From Bacteroidales bacterium (GTDB taxonomy: Bacteria; Bacteroidota; Bacteroidia; Bacteroidales; P3), in NCBI GenBank assembly GCA_030523765.1, contig JAUNHX010000001.1, forward strand, positions 1-64,000: DNA of 64,000 nucleotides, given 5' to 3'. Made by a program: the position numbers and the translations under genes. This document shows positions 46,226-55,375 of this stretch, piece by piece (the first letter of the stretch is position 1; each line of letters begins with the position of its first letter). A model generated the notes under the pieces. That model was not told where the DNA came from. It saw nothing but the letters and a program-made list of their open reading frames with translations, and did not search any database.

Positions 46226-46302
46226 TTCATTCGTTTGTCCTCCACTTTTGCAAGAGCCATTACCTTAAAAATCCCCTTTATTGCAATAATAAAGGAAAAA
46301 CA

Positions 46303-46317
46303 ACGTTATTGTAACGT
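46303..46317. promoter_or_regulatory. Palindromic operator-like site before FMN-binding gene
   Basis: ACGTTA-TTG-TAACGT is a perfect inverted repeat with a 3-base centre, ending 17 bases before ATG 46335. It looks like a dimeric regulator site; no regulator is identified. Another small hairpin (CCTTTATT/AATAAAGG) is at 46275-46295. Confidence 0.4.
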
Positions 46318-46334
46318 CATTTAACCCCTATTGT

Positions 46335-46937
46335 ATGATGAAAAAACGAAACATCCTATGGGCAGTAATGCTGCTCGCCATCAGTATGGCAATACCTTTT
46401 AAAATGCAGGCCACCGAAGTCGATGCCCCTATCAAAACCATCTTTACCAAAGCCATCAGCACCCAAACCCAAGCAGGGGGATGGATAGAAGTATATGGTG
46501 AAAAGAAGGATCTGCTAGGCTATGTTGCCTATTCCAAACCCTATAGCAACGGTATCCAAGGCTATAACGGAGAAACACCCCTCATCATAGGCTTTGATAA
46601 CCAAAAACGGATTATTGCCGTTCAAATACTCGAAAACCAAGAAACGCCCCAATTCCTTGACCACGCCAAAGCAGGCGGCCTATTCAACCGTTGGGACAAG
46701 ATGACCCTCAAACAAGCCTTGGAAGCCAACCCCGATATGGTTAGTGGTGCCACCTATACATCACGCAGTGTCATCCAATCGTTCAACGCTTGCATCAACC
46801 ATTTGAACGAAGCAGGTTTTGCATCCGATAATAAATCGAAATCAGGACTTTTTATCGTAGGCGGACTCTTTATCGGAGCACTGTTGATAGTTGTTGTAAG
46901 TCGTCGCATACGACGTCACTCTAGCGTAGTAGCTTAA
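46335..46937 (+). CDS. Extracytoplasmic FMN-binding protein, membrane anchored
   Basis: A 200-residue protein with an N-terminal signal or membrane segment (about 7-23), an FMN_bind domain (about 45-160) and a C-terminal membrane segment (172-189) with a basic tail. SGATYTS at 137-143 is the flavinylation motif; Thr142 would carry FMN as a covalent phosphoester added by ApbE. RnfG, NqrC and NosR use this domain for electron transfer across or outside the inner membrane. No rnf, nqr or apbE gene lies within the window, so this is a stand-alone member whose partner is unknown. It is followed by a strong hairpin. Confidence 0.85.
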   Translation: MMKKRNILWAVMLLAISMAIPFKMQATEVDAPIKTIFTKAISTQTQAGGWIEVYGEKKDLLGYVAYSKPYSNGIQGYNGETPLIIGFDNQKRIIAVQILENQETPQFLDHAKAGGLFNRWDKMTLKQALEANPDMVSGATYTSRSVIQSFNACINHLNEAGFASDNKSKSGLFIVGGLFIGALLIVVVSRRIRRHSSVVA

Positions 46938-46988
46938 AAAAAAGAATCCCTTCTAAAAAGGGAAGCACATTAATTAGGTAATAATAAA

Positions 46989-47046
46989 ACAATACTCCAC
47001 CAACCTTCAGCCACTAGAGCCGAAAACTGGTGGAGTATTTCTTTTA
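46989..47046. terminator. Bidirectional terminator
   Basis: Perfect 12-bp arms AATACTCCACCA/TGGTGGAGTATT (46991-47002, 47028-47039) followed by TTCTTTT, in the gap between converging genes. Confidence 0.9.
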
Positions 47047-47076
47047 GGAAAGATGGACTACTTCATTGCTATCGGT

Positions 47077-47751
47077 TCAAAACCCAGAACCTAGCGGAAG
47101 ATTGTAACCAACGCCTAAGAAGATATGATTCATATCCAGCTTCGGAGCTATATGGTAACCACCCGTTAACATAATAGGCCCCAACTGCAACTGAGCTTCA
47201 GGACCCCACATGAAGTAGACGCCATCGAAGAGAGTAGGAGTTGCATCTGCAATACGACTCACGGCCGATCCGATAAATCCTGGTAGGAAACCAAACATGT
47301 AGAGCCAACGAGCATGGATAGCATCGTAAGTATAGCCAGCACCACATCCCAACATCACGGGACCCACCTGAAAACCTAACGTCCACATAGTATAACCCAT
47401 TGGGTTGAAGGTTGGCTGTGTAGGACGCTCCGATGCGAAATAATCCTTTCCAAAATTGAAGCCAGCAGTAGAACCGAAATAAATATGGTCTAACCACATC
47501 TTTTGGAAGAATCCCAATTGGAATACATCCGAATAAATATAACCCAACGACATACCATTATCCATAATAAAATCGTTAGACATCTGTCGGTTCCATGTCG
47601 AAGCAGGGATAAGCAGTGAAGGCTGTGCCATCGGTTGTAAGCCCTGAAGCGAGAGGGCAGAAGGACGAGCCATAGAGCCCGTAGGTTCATTACCAGCCCA
47701 TAAAGGCATTGTTAAAAGGCAGAGTGCTGCCAGAAGGAGATTTTTTTTCAT
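47077..47751 (-). CDS. Exported barrel-like protein, unknown function
   Basis: A 224-residue protein with signal peptide MKKNLLLAALCLLTMPLWA. The mature chain has Gly-rich amphipathic strands (GYIYSDVFQLGFF, TLGFQVGPVMLGCGAGYTYDAI, AQLQLGPIMLTGGYHI, IFLGVGYNLPLGSGF), which suggests a small outer-membrane barrel or a lipid-associated periplasmic protein. No family is recognised. It has a full promoter (47843-47872) and a leader of about 90 bases, and its stop faces the terminator at 46989-47046, so it is a single-gene unit. Confidence 0.65.
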   Translation of the reverse strand: MKKNLLLAALCLLTMPLWAGNEPTGSMARPSALSLQGLQPMAQPSLLIPASTWNRQMSNDFIMDNGMSLGYIYSDVFQLGFFQKMWLDHIYFGSTAGFNFGKDYFASERPTQPTFNPMGYTMWTLGFQVGPVMLGCGAGYTYDAIHARWLYMFGFLPGFIGSAVSRIADATPTLFDGVYFMWGPEAQLQLGPIMLTGGYHIAPKLDMNHIFLGVGYNLPLGSGF

Positions 47752-47842
47752 TGTATAAAGTATTGTTAATTGTTATGTAATATCCTTATTTGCAATATTC
47801 TGTAAAAACAGAGGCGATTACTGTACATCATCAAACATCTTG

Positions 47843-47872
47843 CAAATATACACGTTTTTTCATCTAAACCAA
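47843..47872 (-). promoter_or_regulatory. Promoter of the 47077-47751 gene
   Basis: On the minus strand: TTG (47870-47872), exactly 19 bases, TATATTTG (47843-47850). Confidence 0.8.
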
Positions 47873-48020
47873 AATAGACCACGTATTTTTAACAAAGATG
47901 CTCATAAAAAACTTTACAATCATATAGCACAACAAAGGGATCATCGTAAGCCCATTTCTGCTCTACTATTTTTATAGGATAAACATATCAAACGAGCATC
48001 ATCTCGGCATAGGTATCTTC

Positions 48021-48045
48021 ATGGGTGGACGGACGTAGGGAACGA
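48021..48045 (-). repeat. Second copy of the 8.56-kb dispersed motif
   Basis: On the minus strand the 25 bases match 8560-8584 with two mismatches (core TCGTTCCCTACGTCC identical). It lies in the 630-base gene-free gap 47752-48381. Confidence 0.75.
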
Positions 48046-48076
48046 GATGCCACACTCATATGAACGAGGAGGGTTG

Positions 48077-48110
48077 CACGTAGGCTCCGAGGGGCCTCGG
48101 AGCCTACGTG
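48077..48110. repeat. Perfect 16-bp-arm palindrome
   Basis: CACGTAGGCTCCGAGG and its exact complement are separated by two G residues, in a gap with no gene. There is no T-run, so it does not look like a standard terminator. Confidence 0.85.
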
Positions 48111-48312
48111 TGTGAAGTCAAGTTTTTAGGAAGTTTCATCATTACAGTAACAAACTAGCTATCAGACATCTAAAAATTAGCACAAAAGTCAATTAACAAC
48201 AGTATATAGTCAATCTAGCCTTATGAAACGTTATTAATAAATATCTGTTAATACGATAGACAATCAAGGTAATCTAGAAGATTACAATCTTTCAAGGGAT
48301 AGATACACCCAC

Positions 48313-48356
48313 TAAAAAAATAGCGACCCTTCAAGAATGAAAGGTCGCTAAAATTA
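48313..48356 (-). terminator. Terminator of the aminotransferase gene
   Basis: Arms TAGCGACC/GGTCGCTA (48321-48328, 48343-48350) with a seven-base A-run that reads as T on the minus strand, 26 bases past the stop. Confidence 0.85.
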
Positions 48357-48381
48357 CGTTACTGCTAGCAAAGAAGCAAGT

Positions 48382-49584
48382 TTATTTAAGTTTAAGCAGC
48401 GCCTCTTTGATTTGGCTAAGAGCACGAACCAACAGATCCTCGCTAGTAGCATAACTCAGGCGGATGCAGTTGTCATCGCCAAAAGCAGAACCCATAACCG
48501 TAGCTACGCCAGCCTCATTGATGAGGTACATAGCCATATCGGTGCTGTTGTTGATGGTGTACTGGCCATAGCTCTTGCCATAGTAGGCCGATACTTCGGG
48601 GAAGAAGTAGAAAGCACCTTGAGGCATGCAAACCTTAACACCAGGAATATCGCAAAGCATTTTGTAAACCATATCGCGACGTTTGCGGAAGGTTTCGCGC
48701 ATCTCTGCCATATATTTGCTCTCCTTAGGATTCATCAGCATAGCGCCAACAGTAGCCTTCTGAGCAATCGAACAGGTAGCCGAAGTTAGCTGACCCTGCA
48801 GTTTGTTGCAAGCCTTTGCAATAGGTAGCGGAGCAGCGATGAAACCAATACGCCAGCCAGTCATAGCGAAGCCCTTAGCAACACCATTAACGGTGATAAC
48901 GCGATCGCGGATGCTTTCGAACTGAGCAATACTCTCGTGCTTGCCTACATAGTTGATATGCTCATAAATCTCATCAGCCATGATGCATACGTTGGGGTAC
49001 TTAGCCAATACATCGGCCAGGCCCTTGAGCTCCTCTTTGCTGTAAAGCATACCCGTAGGATTGCTAGGAGTGCTGAACATAAGGAGTTTGGTTTTAGGAG
49101 TAATAGCAGCTTCGAGCTGTGCAGGAGTCATCTTGAAATCATCTTCGATACGGGTTTGGATAAACTTGCATTCGCCACCTGCATAGCGAGCTATCTCACG
49201 ATAGGAAACCCAATAAGGGGTAGGGATGATAACTTCATCACCAGGGTTGATAATGCACTGTGCTAGCTGGAAGATGCTCTGCTTAGCACCAGTCGAAACG
49301 ATAATCTGCTCTGGTTTGAAGTCGAGGTTATTGTCGCGTTTGAACTTCATGCAGATAGCCTCGCGCAGATCGGCATAGCCAGGCACGGGAGGATAGTGGG
49401 TAAAGTTTTCATCAATAGCCTTTTTAGCAGCCTCTTTAGCCTCCTCGGGAGTGTTGAAATCGGGTTCACCAATCGATAGGCTGATGACATCCTTACCCTG
49501 CGCTTTCAGTTCGCGTGCTTTCTGAGTCATAGCGAGAGTCTCGCTTTCACCCATACTTAAAATTCTGTTAGACAGTAATTCCAT
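48382..49584 (-). CDS. aspC: Pyridoxal-phosphate aspartate aminotransferase (class I)
   Basis: A 400-residue cytoplasmic enzyme, fold type I. Lys237 in NGVAKGFAMTGWRIG forms the Schiff base with PLP; STPSNPTG (171-178) and ADEIYEH (203-209) bind the cofactor. The family, of the type Ib group, moves the amino group between aspartate and 2-oxoglutarate, and some members also act on prephenate. The open frame extends to 49641, but the -7 box at 49612-49619 places the start at ATG 49584 (MELLSNRILSM). It diverges from recA across a 228-base control region. Confidence 0.92.
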   Translation of the reverse strand: MELLSNRILSMGESETLAMTQKARELKAQGKDVISLSIGEPDFNTPEEAKEAAKKAIDENFTHYPPVPGYADLREAICMKFKRDNNLDFKPEQIIVSTGAKQSIFQLAQCIINPGDEVIIPTPYWVSYREIARYAGGECKFIQTRIEDDFKMTPAQLEAAITPKTKLLMFSTPSNPTGMLYSKEELKGLADVLAKYPNVCIMADEIYEHINYVGKHESIAQFESIRDRVITVNGVAKGFAMTGWRIGFIAAPLPIAKACNKLQGQLTSATCSIAQKATVGAMLMNPKESKYMAEMRETFRKRRDMVYKMLCDIPGVKVCMPQGAFYFFPEVSAYYGKSYGQYTINNSTDMAMYLINEAGVATVMGSAFGDDNCIRLSYATSEDLLVRALSQIKEALLKLK

Positions 49585-49611
49585 GATATTTTTTACTTTT
49601 AATTCGGGATG

Positions 49612-49619
49612 CAAAAATA
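49612..49619 (-). promoter_or_regulatory. -7 box of the aminotransferase gene
   Basis: On the minus strand TATTTTTG; no good -33 element. Transcription would start near 49608. Confidence 0.6.
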
Positions 49620-49725
49620 CACTTTTTTTTATTATTACCACTATTTCGAAGAAAAAATATCGAATTAAAAAAGCAGAGTCTCCTCCCCTTCCCCATTAGG
49701 AATAGTGACACAACAAAAAAATATT

Positions 49726-49755
49726 TTGCCATTCCATATGATCTTCGTAACTTTG
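49726..49755 (+). promoter_or_regulatory. recA promoter
   Basis: TTG (49726-49728), exactly 19 bases, TAACTTTG (49748-49755). I see no LexA-type palindrome beside it. Confidence 0.8.
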
Positions 49756-49812
49756 CCCCAAGATAAGACATTGCATTTAAAACAATATTATTAATATAAA
49801 ATACTGAGAATT

Positions 49813-50841
49813 ATGGCTAAAGAAGTAAGCAATAACAACAACGACCGCGCTGAGAAACTAAAGATTCTGCAGAGTACCCTCGATAAGATTGAGAAAAACT
49901 ACGGCAAAGGATCGGTCATGATGATGAACGCCCGTCCGAAGGAAAATATCGAAGTTATATCAACTGGCTCGATTGGATTAGACAACGCCTTGGGCGTTGG
50001 CGGTTTCCCTAAAGGACGTATCATTGAAATCTACGGCCCCGAATCCTCGGGTAAAACCACGCTGGCTATCCACGCTATTGCTGAAGCTCAGCGCAATGGT
50101 GGCATCGCTGCCTTTATCGATGCCGAGCATGCTTTCGATGCATCCTATTCTCGCAAGTTAGGTGTTGATATTGACAATCTGTTGGTATCGCAACCCGATA
50201 ACGGGGAACAGGCTCTCGAGATTGCCGACAATCTAATCAGCTCGGGTGCTATCGATATCATCGTTATCGACTCGGTAGCCGCTCTGACCCCCAAAGCCGA
50301 GATCGATGGCGAGATGGGCGAATCGAAAGTAGGTCTGCAAGCCCGTCTCATGAGTCAGGCGCTACGCAAAATGACCGCCACCGTTAGCAAAACTAACTGC
50401 TGCTGCATCTTTATTAACCAATTGCGCGAAAAAATCGGTATCCTCTTTGGCAACCCCGAAACCACCACTGGAGGTAACGCACTGAAATTCTATAGCTCTA
50501 TCCGTATTGATATCCGTCGCTCTACCGTTATCAAAGAAGGCGATCAAACCATCGGAAACCGCGTAAAAGTCAAAGTGGTAAAGAACAAGGTTGCGCCTCC
50601 TTTCCGTGCCTGCGAGTTCGATCTGATGTTTGGCGAAGGTATTTCCAAATTGGGTGAGATAATCGACCTCGGTGTTGATTTCGACATTATCCACAAGAGC
50701 GGGTCTTGGTTCAGCTACAACGAAGCTAAATTGGCTCAAGGTCGCGATTCTCTCAAGAAAATGCTTATAGACAATCCCGACCTATGCGATGAGATCGAAG
50801 CCAAAGTGCGCGAAGAGCTCAAACAGCGCAAAAGTATTTAA
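49813..50841 (+). CDS. recA: Recombinase A
   Basis: A 342-residue DNA-dependent ATPase that forms filaments on single-stranded DNA for strand exchange and SOS induction. Walker A is GPESSGKTT (75-83), the Walker B region is [10 protein letters not shown], and loops L1/L2 hold [21 protein letters not shown] and [10 protein letters not shown] followed by [14 protein letters not shown]. Length and order are standard; no intein. A well-formed promoter precedes it by 57 bases and a hairpin follows. The next gene starts 80 bases later. Confidence 0.98.
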   Translation: MAKEVSNNNNDRAEKLKILQSTLDKIEKNYGKGSVMMMNARPKENIEVISTGSIGLDNALGVGGFPKGRIIEIYGPESSGKTTLAIHAIAEAQRNGGIAAFIDAEHAFDASYSRKLGVDIDNLLVSQPDNGEQALEIADNLISSGAIDIIVIDSVAALTPKAEIDGEMGESKVGLQARLMSQALRKMTATVSKTNCCCIFINQLREKIGILFGNPETTTGGNALKFYSSIRIDIRRSTVIKEGDQTIGNRVKVKVVKNKVAPPFRACEFDLMFGEGISKLGEIIDLGVDFDIIHKSGSWFSYNEAKLAQGRDSLKKMLIDNPDLCDEIEAKVREELKQRKSI

Positions 50842-50855
50842 TAGCTTACCCACCC

Positions 50856-50894
50856 TATGCCGAGGTCCTGCCAATATGTCGGGGCCTCGGCATA
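50856..50894 (+). terminator. Hairpin after recA
   Basis: Exact 10-bp arms TATGCCGAGG/CCTCGGCATA with a 19-base loop, 15 bases beyond the stop. It lacks a T-run, so it may be a terminator or only an mRNA end stabiliser. Confidence 0.55.
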
Positions 50895-50921
50895 TAACAT
50901 CCATAAACAAATATATAAACC

Positions 50922-51545
50922 ATGAAACGCCATTTCCTTTTGCTAATGCTCCTCTTTGTAGGAGTAGGTTTTGCCTGGGGCCAGAGCCCTCGCAATCCTC
51001 GTGCCCCTGAAGGTTATCATCCTGTCGAGGCCAACGAAGATGTAGTGATTGGAGGCACTGACGATATTAGCTTCGACCAGTCGGTCCCCCTCAACGGCAA
51101 CAATACAGTCAACCGTATGTTGGGGCGCTCCATCTATTCCAACCCCTACAGCCGTTACTTCCTTGAGTGGGAAGGACTGTTCAGCGAATACGGACTAGCC
51201 CTCGGTATGCATTTTGCCTATCTGCCCAAACGATGGGGTTTCTACTGCTCATTGCTTCCTTTAGAAATGAGCGTTAGCCAATACACCACCTCATGGGCCT
51301 CCTTTGGTGCCGTATTGCGTCCTATCATAGAACCTGCGGGCATCGACTGGCATATCTATACTGGCCCCGCCTTTGGACGAGGCAACGGATGGGAAATCGG
51401 AACCCGTATTGCGGCTGCCCACCAAAACACCCAGTTCTCATGGTTGAGCGGTAGCATCGGCACAATGTTTGTTGGAGGCCGCTCCTATTTCACCATAGGC
51501 CTCAGCATACTTCTCTCCCCCTCTGTTGGGATCACCGTATGGTAA
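50922..51545 (+). CDS. Exported barrel-like protein, unknown function
   Basis: A 207-residue protein with signal peptide MKRHFLLLMLLFVGVGFAWGQ. The mature part has repeated aromatic strands ending in a terminal Trp (ISFDQ, YFLEWEGLFSEYGLALGMHFAYL, WGFYCSLLPLEM, YFTIGLSILLSPSVGITVW), consistent with a small outer-membrane beta barrel. It lies between recA and relA/spoT, with 48 bases to the latter. No family match is recognised, and whether it is co-transcribed with the stringent-response gene is open. Confidence 0.6.
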   Translation: MKRHFLLLMLLFVGVGFAWGQSPRNPRAPEGYHPVEANEDVVIGGTDDISFDQSVPLNGNNTVNRMLGRSIYSNPYSRYFLEWEGLFSEYGLALGMHFAYLPKRWGFYCSLLPLEMSVSQYTTSWASFGAVLRPIIEPAGIDWHIYTGPAFGRGNGWEIGTRIAAAHQNTQFSWLSGSIGTMFVGGRSYFTIGLSILLSPSVGITVW

Positions 51546-51593
51546 TCCAACTGCCATCATCTTTTCCAACCCACTCCTATCCTTCATAATCCT

Positions 51594-53783
51594 ATGGACG
51601 ACAACCAACTTATCGGATCGCTCTACGACCAACTCATCAACGCCTGTCGCGAACAACGTCCCCTCTCCCAGCAAGAGGAAGACGACATCTTTCGTGCCTT
51701 TACTGTTACCCGCAATGCCCATGCAGGCATACGCCGCAAATCGGGCGAACCCTATATCACCCACCCCCTGGCAGTAGCCATGATAGCTGTACAAGAGGTA
51801 GGACTAGGTCCTATCGCCGTTATCAGTGCCCTGCTTCACGATGTGGTAGAGGATACTGATATAGGACTCGATCAGATACGCAGCATGTTTGGGGAACGAG
51901 TGGCACGTATTGTTGATGGTGTAACCAAGATTGATTCGGTAAGCCAAATTGTTCAACCATTACAAACTGACGAAGACAACGCCAACCTCCCTATACAAGA
52001 CTTCCAAAATCAGAGCCATCAAGCCGAGAACTATCGCAAGATTCTGCTCGCCATGTGCGATGATGTTTATGTGATCTTCCTCAAGCTTTGTGATCGTCTT
52101 CACAACATGCGAACCCTTGGTTCAATGAAAGATATCAAGAAGTTGGCCATCTCCTCCGAAACACAGTACCTCTATATACCCCTAGCTCACCGCCTAGGAC
52201 TCTACACCATCAAAACCGAACTCGAAGAGTTGGTAATGAAATATACCAACCCCGAGAAATATGCCGAAATACAAGCCAAGATTGATCTTACCCGAGGCAC
52301 CGAAGTGAAACTCAAAAAATGTCTCACCATCCCCATCAAAGATCTGCTCAACGAGCATGGCTACCAATACACCATTAAGACACGTGTTAAATCGGTCTAC
52401 TCCTGTTGGAAAAAGATGGAGCATAAAGGGGTTGATTTCGATGAGATTTACGATCTCTATGCCATGCGTATCATCATCGATACTGATAATCGGATGGAAT
52501 GCTTCAAAGTATATAGCCTCATCACTCAGCAGTTCCCTCCCAATCCTAGCCGTTTCCGCGACTGGATCAACCAGCCTAAAAACAATGGCTATGAGAGTCT
52601 GCACACCACTGTTATGACCCCCATCGGACAATGGGTAGAGATACAGATACGCACTCGCCAAATGGATCAAGTGGCCGAGAAAGGTATGGCTGCCCATTTC
52701 CTCTACAAGGAGGCCCATCCCAACGAAGACGATGGCAACAACGCTGTTGAACGTTGGCTTATGCAGATTCGTACCACCCTCGAGAACACCGAGAAGAGTG
52801 CCCTCGATTTGGTTGAAGAATTCAAGGAAACCCTCTATACCAAAGAGATATACCTCTTCACCCCCAAAGGGGAAACCATCAAGATGCCTGCCGGTTCGAC
52901 TGTGCTCGACTTTGCCTTTGCTATCCACACCAACCTAGGATTAGGCTGTATGGGTGCCAAAGTCAATGCCCGTGTGGTACCCATGAGTTATGTACTCCAT
53001 TCAGGCGAGCAGGTACAGATTATTTCATCGCGCAAAACAGAGCCCAACGAAGACTGGCTTAAAATAGCCCGTACCCCTCGTGCTAAAGAGCATATCAAAG
53101 ACTATCTGCGCAGCCAACGCAAACAATACCGTGAGGAAGGCAAAGCCAAACTAGAGGAGATGTGCAAGCACATTGGAGTTACCTACAACGCTGAAGCCCA
53201 TGCTAAAGCCAAGCGCTTCTTCAATATTCCTAGCGGCACCGACCTCTATTACAAAGCAGCCATGGGACAGATCACGATTGAAGATATGGCCAGTTGTTTC
53301 AACATCCGACGTCGTCCCCATTCGTTGCTTCCCAATATTGACGCCCCCTTCCTTATCGATAAGGAATACAGTAAGATGGAGGTGGTCACAGCCAACTGCT
53401 GCAAGCCTATACAAGGCGATGATGTGGTAGGCATCAAAGATGGCAATCGCATCATTGTTCACCGCAGCAATTGTCCAACAGCCATGCACGAGATGGGTGT
53501 TCACGAAGAAAACACCATCCGCACCCGTTGGCGTCCAGATGAGAAGATCACCTTCCTTACAGGTATCAATATCACCACTGTCGATCGTCAAGGCATCCTC
53601 CAAGATATCATCCGCATTATCAGTGAAAGTCTTGATATCAATATGCGCGCCATCACCTTCGAAGCCTCTGAAGGGGTATGTCACGGAATGATTATGCTCT
53701 ATGTCCACAACCTAGAGCACCTCCGTCAGCTTGCCTCGCAACTACGAGAAATCGAGGGTGTTGAATCGGTACGCCGCATCTAA
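51594..53783 (+). CDS. relA: Bifunctional (p)ppGpp synthetase/hydrolase
   Basis: A 729-residue Rel/SpoT enzyme that makes and breaks the alarmone (p)ppGpp. The hydrolase HD domain has YITHPLAVAM and LLHDVVEDTD, with His82-Asp83, so hydrolysis should be active. The synthetase region follows (YDLYAMRIIID near 285, NGYESLHTTV, with the EIQIRT motif). A TGS domain (about 416-476) and a helical/zinc region with CCKP near 602 lead to a C-terminal ACT domain (about 650-729). Order and length match Bacteroidota Rel. It is followed by mazG after 66 bases. Confidence 0.96.
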   Translation: MDDNQLIGSLYDQLINACREQRPLSQQEEDDIFRAFTVTRNAHAGIRRKSGEPYITHPLAVAMIAVQEVGLGPIAVISALLHDVVEDTDIGLDQIRSMFGERVARIVDGVTKIDSVSQIVQPLQTDEDNANLPIQDFQNQSHQAENYRKILLAMCDDVYVIFLKLCDRLHNMRTLGSMKDIKKLAISSETQYLYIPLAHRLGLYTIKTELEELVMKYTNPEKYAEIQAKIDLTRGTEVKLKKCLTIPIKDLLNEHGYQYTIKTRVKSVYSCWKKMEHKGVDFDEIYDLYAMRIIIDTDNRMECFKVYSLITQQFPPNPSRFRDWINQPKNNGYESLHTTVMTPIGQWVEIQIRTRQMDQVAEKGMAAHFLYKEAHPNEDDGNNAVERWLMQIRTTLENTEKSALDLVEEFKETLYTKEIYLFTPKGETIKMPAGSTVLDFAFAIHTNLGLGCMGAKVNARVVPMSYVLHSGEQVQIISSRKTEPNEDWLKIARTPRAKEHIKDYLRSQRKQYREEGKAKLEEMCKHIGVTYNAEAHAKAKRFFNIPSGTDLYYKAAMGQITIEDMASCFNIRRRPHSLLPNIDAPFLIDKEYSKMEVVTANCCKPIQGDDVVGIKDGNRIIVHRSNCPTAMHEMGVHEENTIRTRWRPDEKITFLTGINITTVDRQGILQDIIRIISESLDINMRAITFEASEGVCHGMIMLYVHNLEHLRQLASQLREIEGVESVRRI

Positions 53784-53849
53784 TCCTATTCCATCTCATC
53801 CCCTATCGTGGTTTTGCAACCACAAGCCACTACAACCCCTTTCGCCTAC

Positions 53850-54689
53850 ATGAATTCCAACGAACAATCCACCCTCAATGCTTTCTTACGCCTAAGCCGC
53901 GTCCTCGATATTCTTCGCCAACAGTGTCCTTGGGATAGTGTGCAAACCATCTCATCGTTACGTTATCTTACCATCGAAGAGGTCTACGAACTCTCCGATG
54001 CCATCCTCCAATTAGAGCAACACGAAGGCGATCATCAATACGACAATCCTTTGATGAAAGAATTGGGCGACCTATTCATGCACCTCCTCTTTTATGCCAA
54101 GATTGCCAACGATGAGCATCGCTTCACCCCTGCCGATGTGCTCCACTCCATATGCGACAAACTCTTAAGCCGTCATCCCCACATCGCCCTTCCCGATCGA
54201 GAAGGAGTTATGCAAGGAGGACCACAAAATCCTGTTCCTGAATGGGAAAAGGTAAAGATGAAAGAGGGCCGCAAATCGGTGCTCGAAGGAGTCCCTAACA
54301 GTCTGCCATCGTTAGTCAAAGCACAGCGAATGCAAGAAAAAGCAATGGGAGTAGGATTCAAGTTTCCCGATAGCGAGAGCGCTTTCCGAAAAGTTGAAGA
54401 AGAGTACGAAGAGCTACGCGAAGCGGTGGCCAACCCCGGGAACCAGCAGCAAGAAACCCCATCGCATGTTACAGAAGAGTTTGGCGATTTGCTCTTTGCC
54501 CTCATTGTATGGTCGCACTTCCTAGGAGTCAATGCCGATGAGGCCCTCTCGTTAGCCAACCAAAAGTTTCAACGTCGTTTCTCCCATATCGAAGAGGCAG
54601 CCAAACAAAAAGGCACCACCATCGATAAACTCAGTATCGAGGAGATGCGCCATTATTGGAAAGAGGCCAAACAGCAAGAATTAACATAA
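53850..54689 (+). CDS. mazG: Nucleoside triphosphate pyrophosphohydrolase MazG
   Basis: A 279-residue two-domain MazG. The first domain holds CPWDSVQTISSLRYLTIEEVYEL (residues 26-48, given as two parts: CPWD, then EEVYEL) and ELGDL (71-75); the second holds EEEYEELREAV and EEFGDLLFALI. These acids bind Mg2+ for hydrolysis of NTPs to NMPs. It limits misincorporation and may counter ppGpp signals; lying just after relA, as in E. coli, supports that. A GTG at 53808 in the same frame lies upstream but the ATG at 53850 fits the family start. Confidence 0.9.
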   Translation: MNSNEQSTLNAFLRLSRVLDILRQQCPWDSVQTISSLRYLTIEEVYELSDAILQLEQHEGDHQYDNPLMKELGDLFMHLLFYAKIANDEHRFTPADVLHSICDKLLSRHPHIALPDREGVMQGGPQNPVPEWEKVKMKEGRKSVLEGVPNSLPSLVKAQRMQEKAMGVGFKFPDSESAFRKVEEEYEELREAVANPGNQQQETPSHVTEEFGDLLFALIVWSHFLGVNADEALSLANQKFQRRFSHIEEAAKQKGTTIDKLSIEEMRHYWKEAKQQELT

Positions 54690-54876
54690 GGTTTTCTCTG
54701 ATTTATTTCCATACCATCGACATTCAATAACGATACTCACCCATTGGTTTATTGATATCATTATTCATTATGATATTTAATAATAAAGTATCTCCACTCG
54801 ACCCTAACAGTCCTATGGAAGCTAGCGTCTGCGAGATGTATTATCCTCGTTTACAAACAAGCAATATCAATAAAGG

Positions 54877-55347
54877 CTAGTGCCTCAAATCTTCGATTGC
54901 TTGCACCAACTTGCGACTCTCACCTAGGTTAAGTCCCTTGCCGTATGAGATATGTCGCCCGTTGTGGAGCGTTATCATCACCATCCCTTGAGGATTGTAA
55001 TCGGTATGGCGCTTTTGCAACTTCTCCGAGATCTCCACCTTCGATATATCACGCAGCATGATCTCTTTTCTTCGCCCCCAAAAGCGGCGACGTCGTTGTA
55101 TCACTAATAGTTCGCCCCGATAGTCGTAGGCTATCGACTCGCAGCCCCCAATACGATACATGTAGTAGTTGATCATCATCAGGAAAAACATCACTATAGC
55201 CAAAGCTAATAGCAAGCGCCATATGATTGGTATTGGCAATGTGAAGATGAGAACGGCTACAAGTACCATGCATATGCCTGGGGTGAAAAGGGAGAGAAAG
55301 AGCATCCACCAAGTTACAGGCGATTCATATTTCGATAATTCTTTCAT
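54877..55347 (-). CDS. Small membrane protein with PH-like C-terminal half
   Basis: A 156-residue protein with two membrane segments in the first half (WWMLFLSLFTPGICMVLVAVLIF and IIWRLLLALAIVMFFLMMINYYM, about 13-35 and 43-64). The rest is a beta-rich cytoplasmic domain (GELLVIQRRRRFWGRRKEIMLRDISKVEIS) that recalls bacterial PH domains. It is the second gene of a pair: 28 bases follow the upstream membrane protein gene. No family is assigned and function is unknown. Confidence 0.6.
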   Translation of the reverse strand: MKELSKYESPVTWWMLFLSLFTPGICMVLVAVLIFTLPIPIIWRLLLALAIVMFFLMMINYYMYRIGGCESIAYDYRGELLVIQRRRRFWGRRKEIMLRDISKVEISEKLQKRHTDYNPQGMVMITLHNGRHISYGKGLNLGESRKLVQAIEDLRH

Positions 55348-55375
55348 ATCATTATGTTTTAATTAATATCCGTTA

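Noticed and set aside
49640-49812. LexA/SOS box ahead of recA
   Set aside because: No inverted repeat of a known LexA type was found; only the basic promoter is seen.
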